A stretch of 64,000 bases of DNA from Chryseobacterium jejuense (GTDB lineage: Bacteria; Bacteroidota; Bacteroidia; Flavobacteriales; Weeksellaceae): positions 124,001 through 188,000 of the forward strand of contig NZ_JAGIPR010000004.1 in NCBI RefSeq assembly GCF_017877355.1, in the 5' to 3' direction. Positions within the stretch are counted from its first letter, which is position 1, and each line of letters begins with the position of its first letter. This document shows positions 53,335 to 62,376 of this stretch, piece by piece. The position numbers and the translations under genes are program-made. The notes below the pieces were generated by a model. It saw nothing but the letters and a program-made list of their open reading frames with translations, searched no databases and was not told where the DNA came from.

Positions 53335-56300
53335 TTAGTTTTTAATCAATTTCAGAGCTTTATTCTCTGTACCTGTTTTTACAAGTACCAGATAAAGTCC
53401 TTTTGTAAGACTTTTTACATCCATATCAATTTTTGGCCCTTTTTGCTTTTTCAGAGACATTACCTGTCTGCCGGAAGCATCATACACATAAACATCTACA
53501 TCGCCTTTATTATTGGAAGGAAGCATAATACCTGTAACATCATCTGCCGGGTTAGGTACCAACCTGATTCCTTCTTCTGATTTCACAATATCTTTTACTC
53601 CAAGAGAAGAAGTAGGAACTATAGATTTAATAAGCCATCCATAAGAAGCAACCTCCGGATCACTTACCAAGCGAAGTCTTACTGCAATTTCATCACCAGG
53701 GGCAAATGCTCCTAAATTTAAAGAACTGTTCTGGAATAATGTTTCGTTCACACTAGCTGCCGGAAGAGCAGCTCCACCATTGTTCCAGTTACTGAATGAT
53801 TTTTCATCATAAACGCCCAGGGTAGTCCAATTAACCAGATCTTTAGATCCTTCTACATAAGCAAAATCATATTCTGCTTCTGTAAGGGCCATATGTCTCA
53901 TTGTCATTGCAGATGCAGGTCCTATAATCACCGGAGTTTTTATATAAGTCTGATAATTCGTGGAATTTGCATATGGATGTCCAACATTATTCAACACATT
54001 ATAAGTAAATTTATTAGATACATTATCTACTACAAATTTGCCAGTTCCAATATACACATCATTGGTAGTAAAGGCAGGAACATTAATAGCAGATGCTCCA
54101 CTGTTAAAGTTGATAATATCCAAAGATTTTGTATCCTTGATTGTTTCCTTGGTTCCGTTAGCATACACTCCGGTAACTGAAATAGAGTGAATCCCTTCAG
54201 ATAAAGTGGATGTTGTAGTAAATGTATAATCGGTATTAGGCTGAGTGCTGGAAATTGTTGATACATAAGTATTATCAACATACACTTTCAGACTCGTAAT
54301 TTGTGGATTTGTATAATTAAAGACGGCTTTGGCTTTTGTATCATGAATAGCTACCTGATTTACACTTTTTATAATTGGGCGTGCTACATATTCAGGCATC
54401 ACATAGGTTGCTAGTTCAGGAATAGTGGCTGTCCAGACTCCTCTACCGTGGGTAGCAAGAACCACCTGGTCATTCACAATTTTCATATTCCAGATAGAAA
54501 CGGGAGGCATAGTGGTTACAAGAGACCATGTTGCACCGCTATCTACGGTTTCAAATATACCAATATCTGTTCCTGCCCAAAGGATTTTATCATCAAATGG
54601 CATTTCAATTAAGCTATGTACAGGAACATCCGGGAAACCTGTAGAGGTAGATCCTGTACTGTACCCTGAAATATCTGTCCATGTTGCACCAAAATCATTG
54701 GTTTTTACCACTTTCGGCTGAGCGGCTACGGAGAACATTACATATGCTCTGGCTTCCGTTGTATTTGATGGAGAAATTCCACTGATATAATAGTTACCTG
54801 TGGTTGGCAGATTACCTGTTGTTTTAGTAAAGGTAGATCCATTATCTTTTGAAACGTTGATCTTATACGTTGTTCCCGTTCCTCCTGAAGCAGCAGAACC
54901 GGCCCAAACTACATCAGGATTTGCTACAGACACTTTAACAGTGGCAAATGAAGCATTTCCATTCCATGTTCCGTTGTTGGCTGCTGTAAAGGTTGTTAAC
55001 CCCCATGTTCTACCGAAATCCGGAGATTTCCAAACCCCTTTAGAGGACACTGTAAATACAACATCCGGGTTATTATTAGCGTTGGCTAATTTTGAATAGA
55101 ATGGAGATGATGTCGATCCATAGTCTGCATTTCTGGCTGTAAAACGGCCTGTGGTACTTACTCCCTGCTCTGTTCTTACAAAGTTATTGTACTGAGAACC
55201 AAATATCATTTCATTAGGCTTATTATAGTTCCAAAGGGCCTCAAAGCCGTCTCCACCCAATAAAGATAAGTAGTTTGAAGTGCTTGAGGAAGGAGCTGTA
55301 ATGGTAGCTGATGATCCGTTATCCTGAGCTCCTGTGACATAAGCATCTGCCCCGTTCTTTTTGTCTGCACCGTAGAACTGTGTTGTATTAAGCCCTGTTA
55401 CAGGGTTACTCCAATCTCCCTGAGTTTCTCCCGGGTTTGTTTTATATTGCGTGGAATACACTCCACCGTCATTAGTCAACAATAATCTAAATTGTGCAGG
55501 GTTTGCCGGATTAACCTGACAAACGATACCGTGCTGATCAGGATGCACAGCCGTGTTAAGGTAGGCTGTATTATAGCCACTTGCAATGGAAAGTACATTG
55601 TATGAGTTATCCGTAGTATCTACGGTAACCTTTGCCACAGAAACTCCACCTACATAAATAATATTTTCATTAAACGGATGGGCTGTAACGGCATTATCAT
55701 ACCATCCCTGATCTCCAAGGATTTCCTTACTGTTTCCGGTTTTATAAGTTAGAGCCTGAAAGCTGGTTCCTGCGTTGGCAGACATATATATTCCTGTAGT
55801 TGCACCTTCCTGGCAGCTCAGATAAATTTTACTCTGATTAACCGGAGATACAGCAATCTCAATTCTTTTTATTGCTTTATTAAGAGCCAGTGCATCAAAT
55901 ACTTTTGTCCAGGTAGTCCCTCCATCTGTAGATTTAAGAACGCCTAAAGTATTAACAGAAGCATATATAGCACTGAAATCGCTGGTTGCAACAAGATCTT
56001 GGGTAGAAACATAAGCAGTTCCATTGACAGTTGACCCTGTAAAGGTCTGATTCCATGTAGTTCCACCATCCTGAGTTACGTATATCCCTTTTGAAGTAGC
56101 TACTAACAGGTTATTTGAATTGGCTGGGTTTACCAATAACCTTCCTACATCACCAAAAGCAGCAGTATTCTGTAATCTTGTCCAATGCTCTCCTGCATCT
56201 GTAGATTTTATAAGACCTGTTCCTGTAATCTTATCTAAATTACCAAATGGCTCTCCAGTTCCAGCATAAACAACATTCGGGTTTTGCGGAGAAATGGCAA

Positions 56301-57078
56301 TCGTAGAAGTAGCCAGGTTAGGAACGGCAAAATCTGTAGTATTTTTCCAGGTTGTTCCGGCGTTGTCAGTAATCCAGACTCCACCACCTACTGATCCTAC
56401 ATACCATTTATCAGGGTTCAGAGGTGAGACTACGATACTCCTGTCTCTCCCCGGAATATTATTAGGACCTCTTTCTGTAAACACAACGTTGTTGATAGAA
56501 TAAGCTCCGTTTTTAGCAGCAATGGAAGATTTCTGTTTAGCTTGTTTAAGAGTAGCACTGTTAAGCGCTTTGTTATATTCTTTCAGCAAATTCCCATCTT
56601 CATAAAGCATTTTATTGGTACCAATCGGCATTGTGATCTGACGTCTGTACTCTGCCATCTCTTCAATCCCTTTTTTCTCTTTAACTCCTGTTTCCTGTTC
56701 TCTTAATTTTTTATCGGCACGGTGTCCCATGACCATTTCTCCAGGTTTTGCCATACTCATCAACAATTCCTTTCTAAGCTGAATTTCTTCAGCTCCATCA
56801 CCAATGTTTTCAAAAACTTTATTAAACTTCGGATCATTATAAGCAAGTATCTTTTTCAGGTTTTGTTCTTTCTGTACCTGAGCATAGACTTTTTTATCAG
56901 CTGAAACTTTAATTTTATCCTGTTCCGCTGATTCTTTTTCTTTCTGCTTAACTATTCCGTCTGCATTGGACGACGGCGGGCGGCTTGTATCTGCTTGTGT
57001 ATTGAAATGCTGACAAGCATTCAATAAAAAAACAGCGCTTATTACAATTGCCCCATTTCTGATGTAGTTTTTTTCCAT
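53335..57078 (-). CDS. Large BNR/sortilin-like repeat lipoprotein with T9SS sorting domain
   Basis: 1247 residues. A lipobox (LLNAC) puts the lipidated Cys at residue 22. Residues about 60-190 are charged helices, then from about 200 to 890 come repeated BNR/Asp-box blades: DNAGTTW, DAGEHW, DGGTTW (more than once), DFGATW and DSGATW. These fold into two VPS10/sialidase-like propellers. A beta-sandwich module (about 900-1160) leads to a type A T9SS domain ending KALKLIKN. Related proteins are secreted glycan- or protein-binding factors, sometimes annotated as glycosyl hydrolases; no catalytic dyad is recognised. The lipobox and T9SS signal together are unusual. A small lipoprotein gene lies 6 bases upstream. 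Confidence 0.88.
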   Translation of the reverse strand: MEKNYIRNGAIVISAVFLLNACQHFNTQADTSRPPSSNADGIVKQKEKESAEQDKIKVSADKKVYAQVQKEQNLKKILAYNDPKFNKVFENIGDGAEEIQLRKELLMSMAKPGEMVMGHRADKKLREQETGVKEKKGIEEMAEYRRQITMPIGTNKMLYEDGNLLKEYNKALNSATLKQAKQKSSIAAKNGAYSINNVVFTERGPNNIPGRDRSIVVSPLNPDKWYVGSVGGGVWITDNAGTTWKNTTDFAVPNLATSTIAISPQNPNVVYAGTGEPFGNLDKITGTGLIKSTDAGEHWTRLQNTAAFGDVGRLLVNPANSNNLLVATSKGIYVTQDGGTTWNQTFTGSTVNGTAYVSTQDLVATSDFSAIYASVNTLGVLKSTDGGTTWTKVFDALALNKAIKRIEIAVSPVNQSKIYLSCQEGATTGIYMSANAGTSFQALTYKTGNSKEILGDQGWYDNAVTAHPFNENIIYVGGVSVAKVTVDTTDNSYNVLSIASGYNTAYLNTAVHPDQHGIVCQVNPANPAQFRLLLTNDGGVYSTQYKTNPGETQGDWSNPVTGLNTTQFYGADKKNGADAYVTGAQDNGSSATITAPSSSTSNYLSLLGGDGFEALWNYNKPNEMIFGSQYNNFVRTEQGVSTTGRFTARNADYGSTSSPFYSKLANANNNPDVVFTVSSKGVWKSPDFGRTWGLTTFTAANNGTWNGNASFATVKVSVANPDVVWAGSAASGGTGTTYKINVSKDNGSTFTKTTGNLPTTGNYYISGISPSNTTEARAYVMFSVAAQPKVVKTNDFGATWTDISGYSTGSTSTGFPDVPVHSLIEMPFDDKILWAGTDIGIFETVDSGATWSLVTTMPPVSIWNMKIVNDQVVLATHGRGVWTATIPELATYVMPEYVARPIIKSVNQVAIHDTKAKAVFNYTNPQITSLKVYVDNTYVSTISSTQPNTDYTFTTTSTLSEGIHSISVTGVYANGTKETIKDTKSLDIINFNSGASAINVPAFTTNDVYIGTGKFVVDNVSNKFTYNVLNNVGHPYANSTNYQTYIKTPVIIGPASAMTMRHMALTEAEYDFAYVEGSKDLVNWTTLGVYDEKSFSNWNNGGAALPAASVNETLFQNSSLNLGAFAPGDEIAVRLRLVSDPEVASYGWLIKSIVPTSSLGVKDIVKSEEGIRLVPNPADDVTGIMLPSNNKGDVDVYVYDASGRQVMSLKKQKGPKIDMDVKSLTKGLYLVLVKTGTENKALKLIKN

Positions 57079-57084
57079 GTGTGG

Positions 57085-57447
57085 TTATCTTATAGGTATT
57101 AAAATTTGATTGTCATTTTCTTTTTCGTCTACTTCCAGTTCTGTTTTTATCATTTTACGGTAAGGTATGATGACAAGAACGTTATCAGGTTTCCAATAAA
57201 TGGAATCTGCAAGGATTTTTGTTTTATCTTTTTTAAAAATATTCGTTTTGGCTTCTTTTACATAATAGGTAAGCCACCTTCCAGGCTCAAGAGGGTTATC
57301 TTCAAACTGATAAAAAAGAATAAACCGATTATCCGGGCTCAATTTTCTGGCGTACTTATTTTCCATATCATTACTTACAAAACCCGTTTTAACAGAGGAT
57401 TTACAGCAAATCAAGAGCATTATTATTATACTGGTAAAGATTTTCAT
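57085..57447 (-). CDS. Small lipoprotein
   Basis: 120 residues with a lipobox LLICC (lipidated Cys about residue 14 or 15). The mature part is charged and beta-rich, with DNRFILFYQFEDNPLEPGRWLTYYV near 39-63. No family recognised. Its stop lies 6 bases before the BNR/T9SS gene on the same strand, so the two are co-transcribed and may work together at the envelope. Confidence 0.6.
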   Translation of the reverse strand: MKIFTSIIIMLLICCKSSVKTGFVSNDMENKYARKLSPDNRFILFYQFEDNPLEPGRWLTYYVKEAKTNIFKKDKTKILADSIYWKPDNVLVIIPYRKMIKTELEVDEKENDNQILIPIR

Positions 57448-57596
57448 AAAACTCGAAATAATTCACTTTTAAAGATATAAAAAAAATCAATATAGTAATG
57501 GTAAAAAATTAACCTAAAGATCATCAATAATCTAATCTATAATTGTTTTAATTAATACTTATATATTTATTATCGGAAAAACATTGTAATATAAAC

Positions 57597-57627
57597 AGTT
57601 TCGGCGCACCAAAGGTGCGCCGAAACT
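57597..57627 (-). terminator. GC-rich perfect hairpin downstream of the phosphodiesterase gene
   Basis: AGTTTCGGCGCACC and GGTGCGCCGAAACT, 14 perfect base pairs with an AAA loop. It is very GC-rich for this genome and similar in shape to the hairpin at 33194-33224. It lies 45 bases beyond another hairpin that has the better T-tract. Confidence 0.6.
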
Positions 57628-57649
57628 TATCTGAAAATTTATAAAAAAA

Positions 57650-57673
57650 TCGCAATAAACTTCTGCATTGCGA
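57650..57673 (-). terminator. Rho-independent terminator of the phosphodiesterase gene
   Basis: TCGCAAT (57650-57656) and ATTGCGA (57667-57673). On the minus strand the stem is followed by ATTTTTTTAT. It lies 22 bases after the stop codon of the gene ending at 57695. Confidence 0.75.
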
Positions 57674-57694
57674 TAGTATCCAATTAAAATTATT

Positions 57695-58978
57695 CTATTT
57701 CTTCTCTTTTAATATTTTTTCTAAAACCTTCAGTTTTCCATCAATAGGTTGTTCAATCTTTAATCCTAAAACCTCAGCAACCAAAGGGTAAATATTGATA
57801 TTGGTAAATTCTCCAATTTCCATATTATTTTTAAACTCCGGTCCCCAGGCATAGAAAGTTGCTTTCATTTCAGGAACTGTTCTTGGATTGTATCCATGTT
57901 TCCCTACGGAAGTTTTCTTTCCTTTTTCCAAAAATATTTTCGGAGCTTTAGGAAGGAGAAGAATCTGACCTATCCTGTTGTACTTATCATCTCTTGCAGC
58001 AAAATGCAGGTATCTTGGTAATTTTTTATCTAAATACACTTCGTAGTCCTCTGTTTTATGAGCTTTTAATTCTTTATAAACAGCTTTTACCTCATCCGGA
58101 TTTTTAACATATACTCTTAAAAGGGTTTGGGAATTGTAAAAATCGAATCTGTTTTTATCAAAAAGAAGAGCTGGAATTTCCAAAGGAGCTCCACCATCAA
58201 CCTTAATCATTCCGTGGTCTGAAACAAAAACAAAGTTGACATTTTTTAATCCTAAATCATTTACTTTCTGGACAAGATCTCCAATGGCCTGATCAATCAG
58301 ATGAACAGCAGTTTCTGTTTCTTTGGTATCCGGACCAAAGTGATGTCCGCTTCCATCTACTTCCGGGAAGTATAATGAGATAAAATGGGGTCTTTGATCT
58401 TCAGGCAGCTTCAGCCAGTTTACAACCTTTTCTACTTTTTCGTATGGTGTAAATTTTTCATGATAGGGATAGTAATAGGTAGGTCTCATTCCTCCTGCAT
58501 CGCTGGCAGATCCTACCCACATTAAGGATGCAGATACCATTCCCTGTTTCTCAGCTAATCCCCAAAGTGGAATTCCGCCGTACCAGCTTCCGTCTTCTGC
58601 ATTTTTTTTATTACTCATTGCATACGTTTCCTTTCTCTTATAATCATAGAAAAAGTTATCAATTAAACCATGATGAGAAGGATAAAGTCCGGTGATAAGA
58701 CTCCAGTGATTGGGAAAAGTAATACTCGGATAGCTTGGAATCATAGCTTCTGCCTTTACTCCGTTATCAGAAAGTTTCAGCAGATTTTCGGCATTATATT
58801 TTTTAGCATAATCATATCGAAAACCATCGGTAGAAATCATGATAATATAAGGTTTCGACTGGGCTTCAATGCTGTTCAGGCGGCCTGCAACTACTACCTG
58901 AGCTGTATCTGTAGTTCCTTGCTGAGCAAAAACTGTTAAGGAAAGAAACAGCAGTAAAAAGTGTATTCCTCGCTTCAT
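57695..58978 (-). CDS. Ectonucleotide pyrophosphatase/phosphodiesterase-like (alkaline phosphatase superfamily)
   Basis: 427 residues with a signal peptide ending VFAQ. The first metal ligand is D50 in STDGFRYDY, and the nucleophile Thr is in SITFPNHWSLITGLYPSHHG near 86. Later blocks YFPEVDGSGHHFGPD near 204-218 and VSDHGM near 253-258 complete the two-zinc site, with a final His in GKHGYNP near 368. This is the NPP type that hydrolyses nucleotide or lipid phosphodiesters. Exported to the periplasm or surface. Confidence 0.9.
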   Translation of the reverse strand: MKRGIHFLLLFLSLTVFAQQGTTDTAQVVVAGRLNSIEAQSKPYIIMISTDGFRYDYAKKYNAENLLKLSDNGVKAEAMIPSYPSITFPNHWSLITGLYPSHHGLIDNFFYDYKRKETYAMSNKKNAEDGSWYGGIPLWGLAEKQGMVSASLMWVGSASDAGGMRPTYYYPYHEKFTPYEKVEKVVNWLKLPEDQRPHFISLYFPEVDGSGHHFGPDTKETETAVHLIDQAIGDLVQKVNDLGLKNVNFVFVSDHGMIKVDGGAPLEIPALLFDKNRFDFYNSQTLLRVYVKNPDEVKAVYKELKAHKTEDYEVYLDKKLPRYLHFAARDDKYNRIGQILLLPKAPKIFLEKGKKTSVGKHGYNPRTVPEMKATFYAWGPEFKNNMEIGEFTNINIYPLVAEVLGLKIEQPIDGKLKVLEKILKEKK

Positions 58979-58995
58979 TATTTAAAAATTTTCGG

Positions 58996-59003
58996 CAAAG
59001 TTA
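58996..59003 (-). promoter_or_regulatory. Candidate -7 element (TAACTTTG, minus strand)
   Basis: CAAAGTTA on the plus strand reads TAACTTTG on the minus strand, 17 bases upstream of the phosphodiesterase ATG. Confidence 0.4.
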
Positions 59004-59087
59004 CATTCTCTACTGCTCCCTTAAAAGTTTAAGAGATTAAAAGTATATTAAAACCTCTTTATTTTTTAATGTATATGAAAGTATTGA

Positions 59088-59924
59088 TTAAATCCTGCGT
59101 ATCATTTCAAATTGTGATAACCAATTTTGAAGGCCTATTTTTTTATCAAGAAATACATCTGTTTCTTTAGAAGTATCATCTACATTATTGATAGCGATGG
59201 CTTTCCCATCAGCAATAGCCGTAAAAAGTCCGGAACCTATCCCTTGCTTTCTATAATCTTTATGTACCGCAATCTGAAGCACCTTTCTTGCACCAGGATT
59301 GTAAATGATATATCCTACTAAATTTCCTTCCGAATACGCTCCCAGTGTTTTATAAGTATCCGGCATAGGATTCAATACATAAATAGATCCCTGCCATGAA
59401 GGTTCAATATCCCAGAAAGAAAGTAGATTATCCCATTGAAAATCCTTCATTTCTTTTATTGTGATTGTAGAGCTTTCTGCCTCTGAATTGATATTCCCTT
59501 TAAAACAAAGCAATTTTCTTACGATGCTAAAGCCTAAATTTTTATAAGCCCTTATCGCTGCAACATTTTCTTCAATGACTTCAAGCAGCAATATATCTGC
59601 ACCTTTTTCTTTTAAAACAGGAATGATAAAATCATACATTTTTCTTACCAATCCTTTTCCTCGGCTTTCGGGTATTACCCCAGTTCCGCCATTATAAATA
59701 ATTTTCTGCCCATTCTCCAGCTTTTCAGCCTGAAGAATAAAACTTACTAATTTCCCTTCTTCAAAAGCACCTACTGAAATATTCATATCTAATTTTTCAG
59801 CAACAATTTTTGCCGAAAGTACTTCCTTTGTAAGATGAAAAGGAACAATATAGTCGGAAAAAGAAAGATTGAATACTGCTAAAAGCTCATCTAATTCAAC
59901 ATTGGCTAAGGTTTTAAACTCCAT
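59088..59924 (-). CDS. GNAT acetyltransferase with two tandem GNAT domains
   Basis: 278 residues. The first GNAT domain (1-140) has the acetyl-CoA loop VIPESRGKGLVRKMYDF and the second (about 150-275) has VHKDYRKQGIGSGLFTAI, both with the R/Q-G-x-G motif. The tandem type resembles mycothiol-synthase or Eis-like layouts, but the substrate cannot be assigned. It is the last gene of the GrpB/deaminase/GNAT operon. Confidence 0.85.
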   Translation of the reverse strand: MEFKTLANVELDELLAVFNLSFSDYIVPFHLTKEVLSAKIVAEKLDMNISVGAFEEGKLVSFILQAEKLENGQKIIYNGGTGVIPESRGKGLVRKMYDFIIPVLKEKGADILLLEVIEENVAAIRAYKNLGFSIVRKLLCFKGNINSEAESSTITIKEMKDFQWDNLLSFWDIEPSWQGSIYVLNPMPDTYKTLGAYSEGNLVGYIIYNPGARKVLQIAVHKDYRKQGIGSGLFTAIADGKAIAINNVDDTSKETDVFLDKKIGLQNWLSQFEMIRRI

Positions 59925-59955
59925 GGATCTTTATTTTAAAATTATCATTCTACAA

Positions 59956-60351
59956 TTACCATTCTCTGTCAAGATCTTCTTTCCAGTCGTAAGGCATTAA
60001 TTCTTTCAGGGTTACAAATACTCCGTTTTTCACTTCTATTATGGCATTCAGATTTTGTTTGGAAAGCTGGCTCATCAATTCTCTGCAACGTCCACAAGGA
60101 GGAACTGCATTTCCATCATTTCCTACTGCAACTACAGCTTTGATATAACGTTCTCCGTTCTTCAGCATTTCTGCTACAGCGCTATGTTCAGCACAAAATC
60201 CCATGGAACATGCTGTATCAATACTGATTCCTGTGTATACATTTCCATCTGCTGTTTCAATAGCTGCAGCAACTCCACCATATTCTATAAAATCATTCAG
60301 TATTGTGGATTTTGCAAACTGACTGGCTATCTCTTTTAAGTCTTTTCTCAT
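59956..60351 (-). CDS. Cytidine/blasticidin-type deaminase
   Basis: 131 residues. The zinc site is CAEHSAVAEM (C53, E55) and PPCGRCRELM (C86 and C89), the CDA pattern in which Cys or His plus two Cys bind zinc and Glu is the proton shuttle. The small size fits homotetrameric cytidine deaminase or blasticidin-S deaminase relatives. It follows the GrpB gene by 11 bases and precedes GNAT by 31 bases; an antibiotic-modifying role is possible given this context but is inference. Confidence 0.88.
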   Translation of the reverse strand: MRKDLKEIASQFAKSTILNDFIEYGGVAAAIETADGNVYTGISIDTACSMGFCAEHSAVAEMLKNGERYIKAVVAVGNDGNAVPPCGRCRELMSQLSKQNLNAIIEVKNGVFVTLKELMPYDWKEDLDREW

Positions 60352-60362
60352 TGAACAAAGTA

Positions 60363-60965
60363 TTAAGGTTTCTGATTATTTAAATACCACTGAACAGCAT
60401 TCTTTTCTTCTCTTTTTATAAACGGATCTTTTCCATCATTATAATCATTGCCATCCAACCATTCCATTGTACTAAGCTTTTCTTTTAATTGCTGATATTC
60501 TTCTTTTACTTCAGGATGGGCACGAAGATAATCCCGGAATGCAATATGGCGAAGCCAATGCTCAGATGAAACAGGAATGGTATGGATATGGGCTATCCGA
60601 AGATTATGGTTGTGAAGTTCTCCCGGAATTTCATCTTCCGAATGAATAATTTCCGGAAATCCCAGGTTCTGAGGCTTAGCTGTCAACTTAATGAAAAAGC
60701 GGCGATACGGCATATCTTCATTGTACTTTTCATAATACACATAATCCTTTCCTTGTAATAATAGGGGAAATTTATCGAGTTCGGACTCATCTTTCACCCC
60801 AATCATAATGTCTATAATGGGTTTTGCTGATAGTTCTTCTACAGAAGTACTTCCAATATGCTCTATTGTAGGATGTAAAAAGCCAATGCTTTTTTCGAGT
60901 TCATTTTTAATGGATTCAAACTGATTCTTCCAGAATGGATTGTATTTTTCACAAGTAACTTTCAT
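60363..60965 (-). CDS. GrpB family (nucleotidyltransferase-fold) protein
   Basis: 200 residues from the ATG at 60965; an alternative ATG is at 60971. A longer frame from 60986 starts inside the -7 promoter element and is rejected. The IEHIGSTSVEELSAKPIIDIMIGV block (about 32-55) is the GrpB hallmark and carries the GS and D...D features of the nucleotidyltransferase fold. A long C-terminal helical region with a HWLRHIAFRDYLRAHPEV segment follows. Function unknown. Confidence 0.85.
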   Translation of the reverse strand: MKVTCEKYNPFWKNQFESIKNELEKSIGFLHPTIEHIGSTSVEELSAKPIIDIMIGVKDESELDKFPLLLQGKDYVYYEKYNEDMPYRRFFIKLTAKPQNLGFPEIIHSEDEIPGELHNHNLRIAHIHTIPVSSEHWLRHIAFRDYLRAHPEVKEEYQQLKEKLSTMEWLDGNDYNDGKDPFIKREEKNAVQWYLNNQKP

Positions 60966-60983
60966 GGGCATCCGCTTACTACA

Positions 60984-60991
60984 CAAATATA
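60984..60991 (-). promoter_or_regulatory. Candidate -7 element (TATATTTG) of the GrpB operon
   Basis: CAAATATA on the plus strand reads TATATTTG on the minus strand, and would start the transcript about 12 bases before the ATG at 60965. It therefore decides the GrpB start. Confidence 0.45.
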
Positions 60992-61056
60992 AAAAAAACC
61001 AGGCAACACCCTTAAATAAAGGATATTAAAATTTATTATCAATACATAAAAGAATA

Positions 61057-61080
61057 ATACCTCTGAAAAGTCAGAGGTAT
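61057..61080 (-). terminator. Terminator of the DUF5777/cytochrome/YceI operon
   Basis: ATACCTCTGA (61057-61066) and TCAGAGGTAT (61071-61080), 10 base pairs with an AAAG loop. On the minus strand it follows the stop at 61107 and is trailed by TATTCTTTTATG. Confidence 0.75.
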
Positions 61081-61106
61081 GGTTAAAAATATTTGGATGT
61101 GTTTTT

Positions 61107-61850
61107 TTATTCTTTGATTAACTTTTCATAAGACAGATTTCCATCTTTTAATTTGATTTCAAAATAATAAATTCCCGGCTTAAGATCTTCAACACTGATA
61201 TTTTCGCCATCCGGTTTTACAGATTTCACTTTTCTACCTGTTGCATCATAAACATCAAGAGCACTTATCCTATCAATATTTTTGAAATTTACAGTGGTCT
61301 TAGCTGGATTAGGATAAAGACTGACCTTCTTGTTAGCAGCAGCAACTTCATTTGTTGATAGAGTACTGGAAGTCATTGTTAAAGTTGCATAACTTCTTCC
61401 TGCATCATGATATCCTAGGATATTGTCGCTCTTACGTGCATAAAAGATATTAATTGTTCCTGCAGCATTCGGAATTGCAAAATCACCAGCCCCTCCGGAA
61501 AGACTTCTTGTTGCTACAATAGTTCTAATACTTCCGGATACTGTATTTGATGTCTCCGTCCAATCCTGGCTGGGATCTGCGTTGGGCATTGTCTTTCCTA
61601 TAAATGTATAATCTCTGTTCGCTGTAGAATTATAAATAAATCCATCAGACCCCGAACCCATACCTGTAGTTCCAAACCCAATTCCAAGCATGGAATTGCT
61701 CTCCCCGGTTAATGTGAGTGTTACTCCTGTAGGGGTTGTATCTAATTTCACCGTCATACCGGTAACCGGAAGAGCTACCGTTCCTGACGAAAACTGAGCC
61801 CATGCAAAGTTGGCAAGGGCTATACTTAATGTAAGTAAAGTTTTTTTCAT
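61107..61850 (-). CDS. T9SS type A sorting domain protein with DOMON-like N-terminal domain
   Basis: 247 residues with a signal peptide ending FAWAQ. The N-terminal domain (about 25-165) is beta-rich with GTVALPVTGMTVKLDTTPTGVTLTL and the block GFIYNSTANRDYTFIG, which resembles a DOMON-type heme- or sugar-binding sandwich in pattern. The last 75 residues are a T9SS sorting domain (VSLYPNPAKTTVNF...). One base separates it from the ankyrin gene upstream. The DOMON suggestion is inference; in context with a cytochrome and YceI, an electron-transfer partner is plausible. Confidence 0.75.
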   Translation of the reverse strand: MKKTLLTLSIALANFAWAQFSSGTVALPVTGMTVKLDTTPTGVTLTLTGESNSMLGIGFGTTGMGSGSDGFIYNSTANRDYTFIGKTMPNADPSQDWTETSNTVSGSIRTIVATRSLSGGAGDFAIPNAAGTINIFYARKSDNILGYHDAGRSYATLTMTSSTLSTNEVAAANKKVSLYPNPAKTTVNFKNIDRISALDVYDATGRKVKSVKPDGENISVEDLKPGIYYFEIKLKDGNLSYEKLIKE

Positions 61851-61851
61851 A

Positions 61852-62376
61852 TCATTTTTTTAAGATGTTAATAATTTCTTCCTTGTGAGTCTGTAAGGCA
61901 TATTCAAAAGGGGTCATCCCCATTGAATCTTTTATTGATTTATCAGCTTTATATTTAAGCAGAAGTTCAATGAGTTCTTTATTCCCGAATTTTACTGCCC
62001 AAAATAGCGGTGTAGAACCTGTATCATCTGCAATATTGGGATCTGCATTTTTCTTTAGTAAATCTTCAACCAACTTTTTGTTGTATTTCACAGAAAGACC
62101 TGCCAATGCTGTTCCTTCTCTGCTTTTATAGTTTACGTCCTTTACATGGTCTATTAAAAATTCAGCTACTTCTATATTTCCTCTGTAGCAAGCGAGAATA
62201 AGAGGTGAAAACCCATTTTCATTGGGTTGATTGATGATATCAGGATTCTGCTTCATCAGCTCTTTTACTTCGGAAACCGTTCCACTTCTGGCAATATCAA
62301 ATATTGATTTTGCTTTCTCCTGGGCCAATAAAAAAGATCCCAGAAATATACTTACTGCTATAATCAGGTTTCTCAT
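61852..62376 (-). CDS. Secreted ankyrin-repeat protein
   Basis: 174 residues with a signal peptide ending LLAQ. Four ankyrin repeats are visible: NENGFSPLILACYRGNIEVAEFLI, a shorter REGTALAGLSVKYNKKLVEDLL, DTGSTPLFWAVKFGNKELIELLL and MGMTPFEYALQTHKEEI. Ankyrin repeats mediate protein contacts; in periplasmic forms they often protect against oxidative damage. Its start overlaps the YceI gene end by 4 bases. Confidence 0.85.
   Translation of the reverse strand: MRNLIIAVSIFLGSFLLAQEKAKSIFDIARSGTVSEVKELMKQNPDIINQPNENGFSPLILACYRGNIEVAEFLIDHVKDVNYKSREGTALAGLSVKYNKKLVEDLLKKNADPNIADDTGSTPLFWAVKFGNKELIELLLKYKADKSIKDSMGMTPFEYALQTHKEEIINILKK

Noticed and set aside
53893..57000. Several frames antisense to the BNR/T9SS gene
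   Set aside because: They mirror the repeat codons of the real gene, have no start context, and show no domain.
60966..60986. Longer GrpB frame starting at 60986
   Set aside because: Its first codon falls inside a TATATTTG promoter element, and GrpB proteins begin near the MKVTCEKY sequence.
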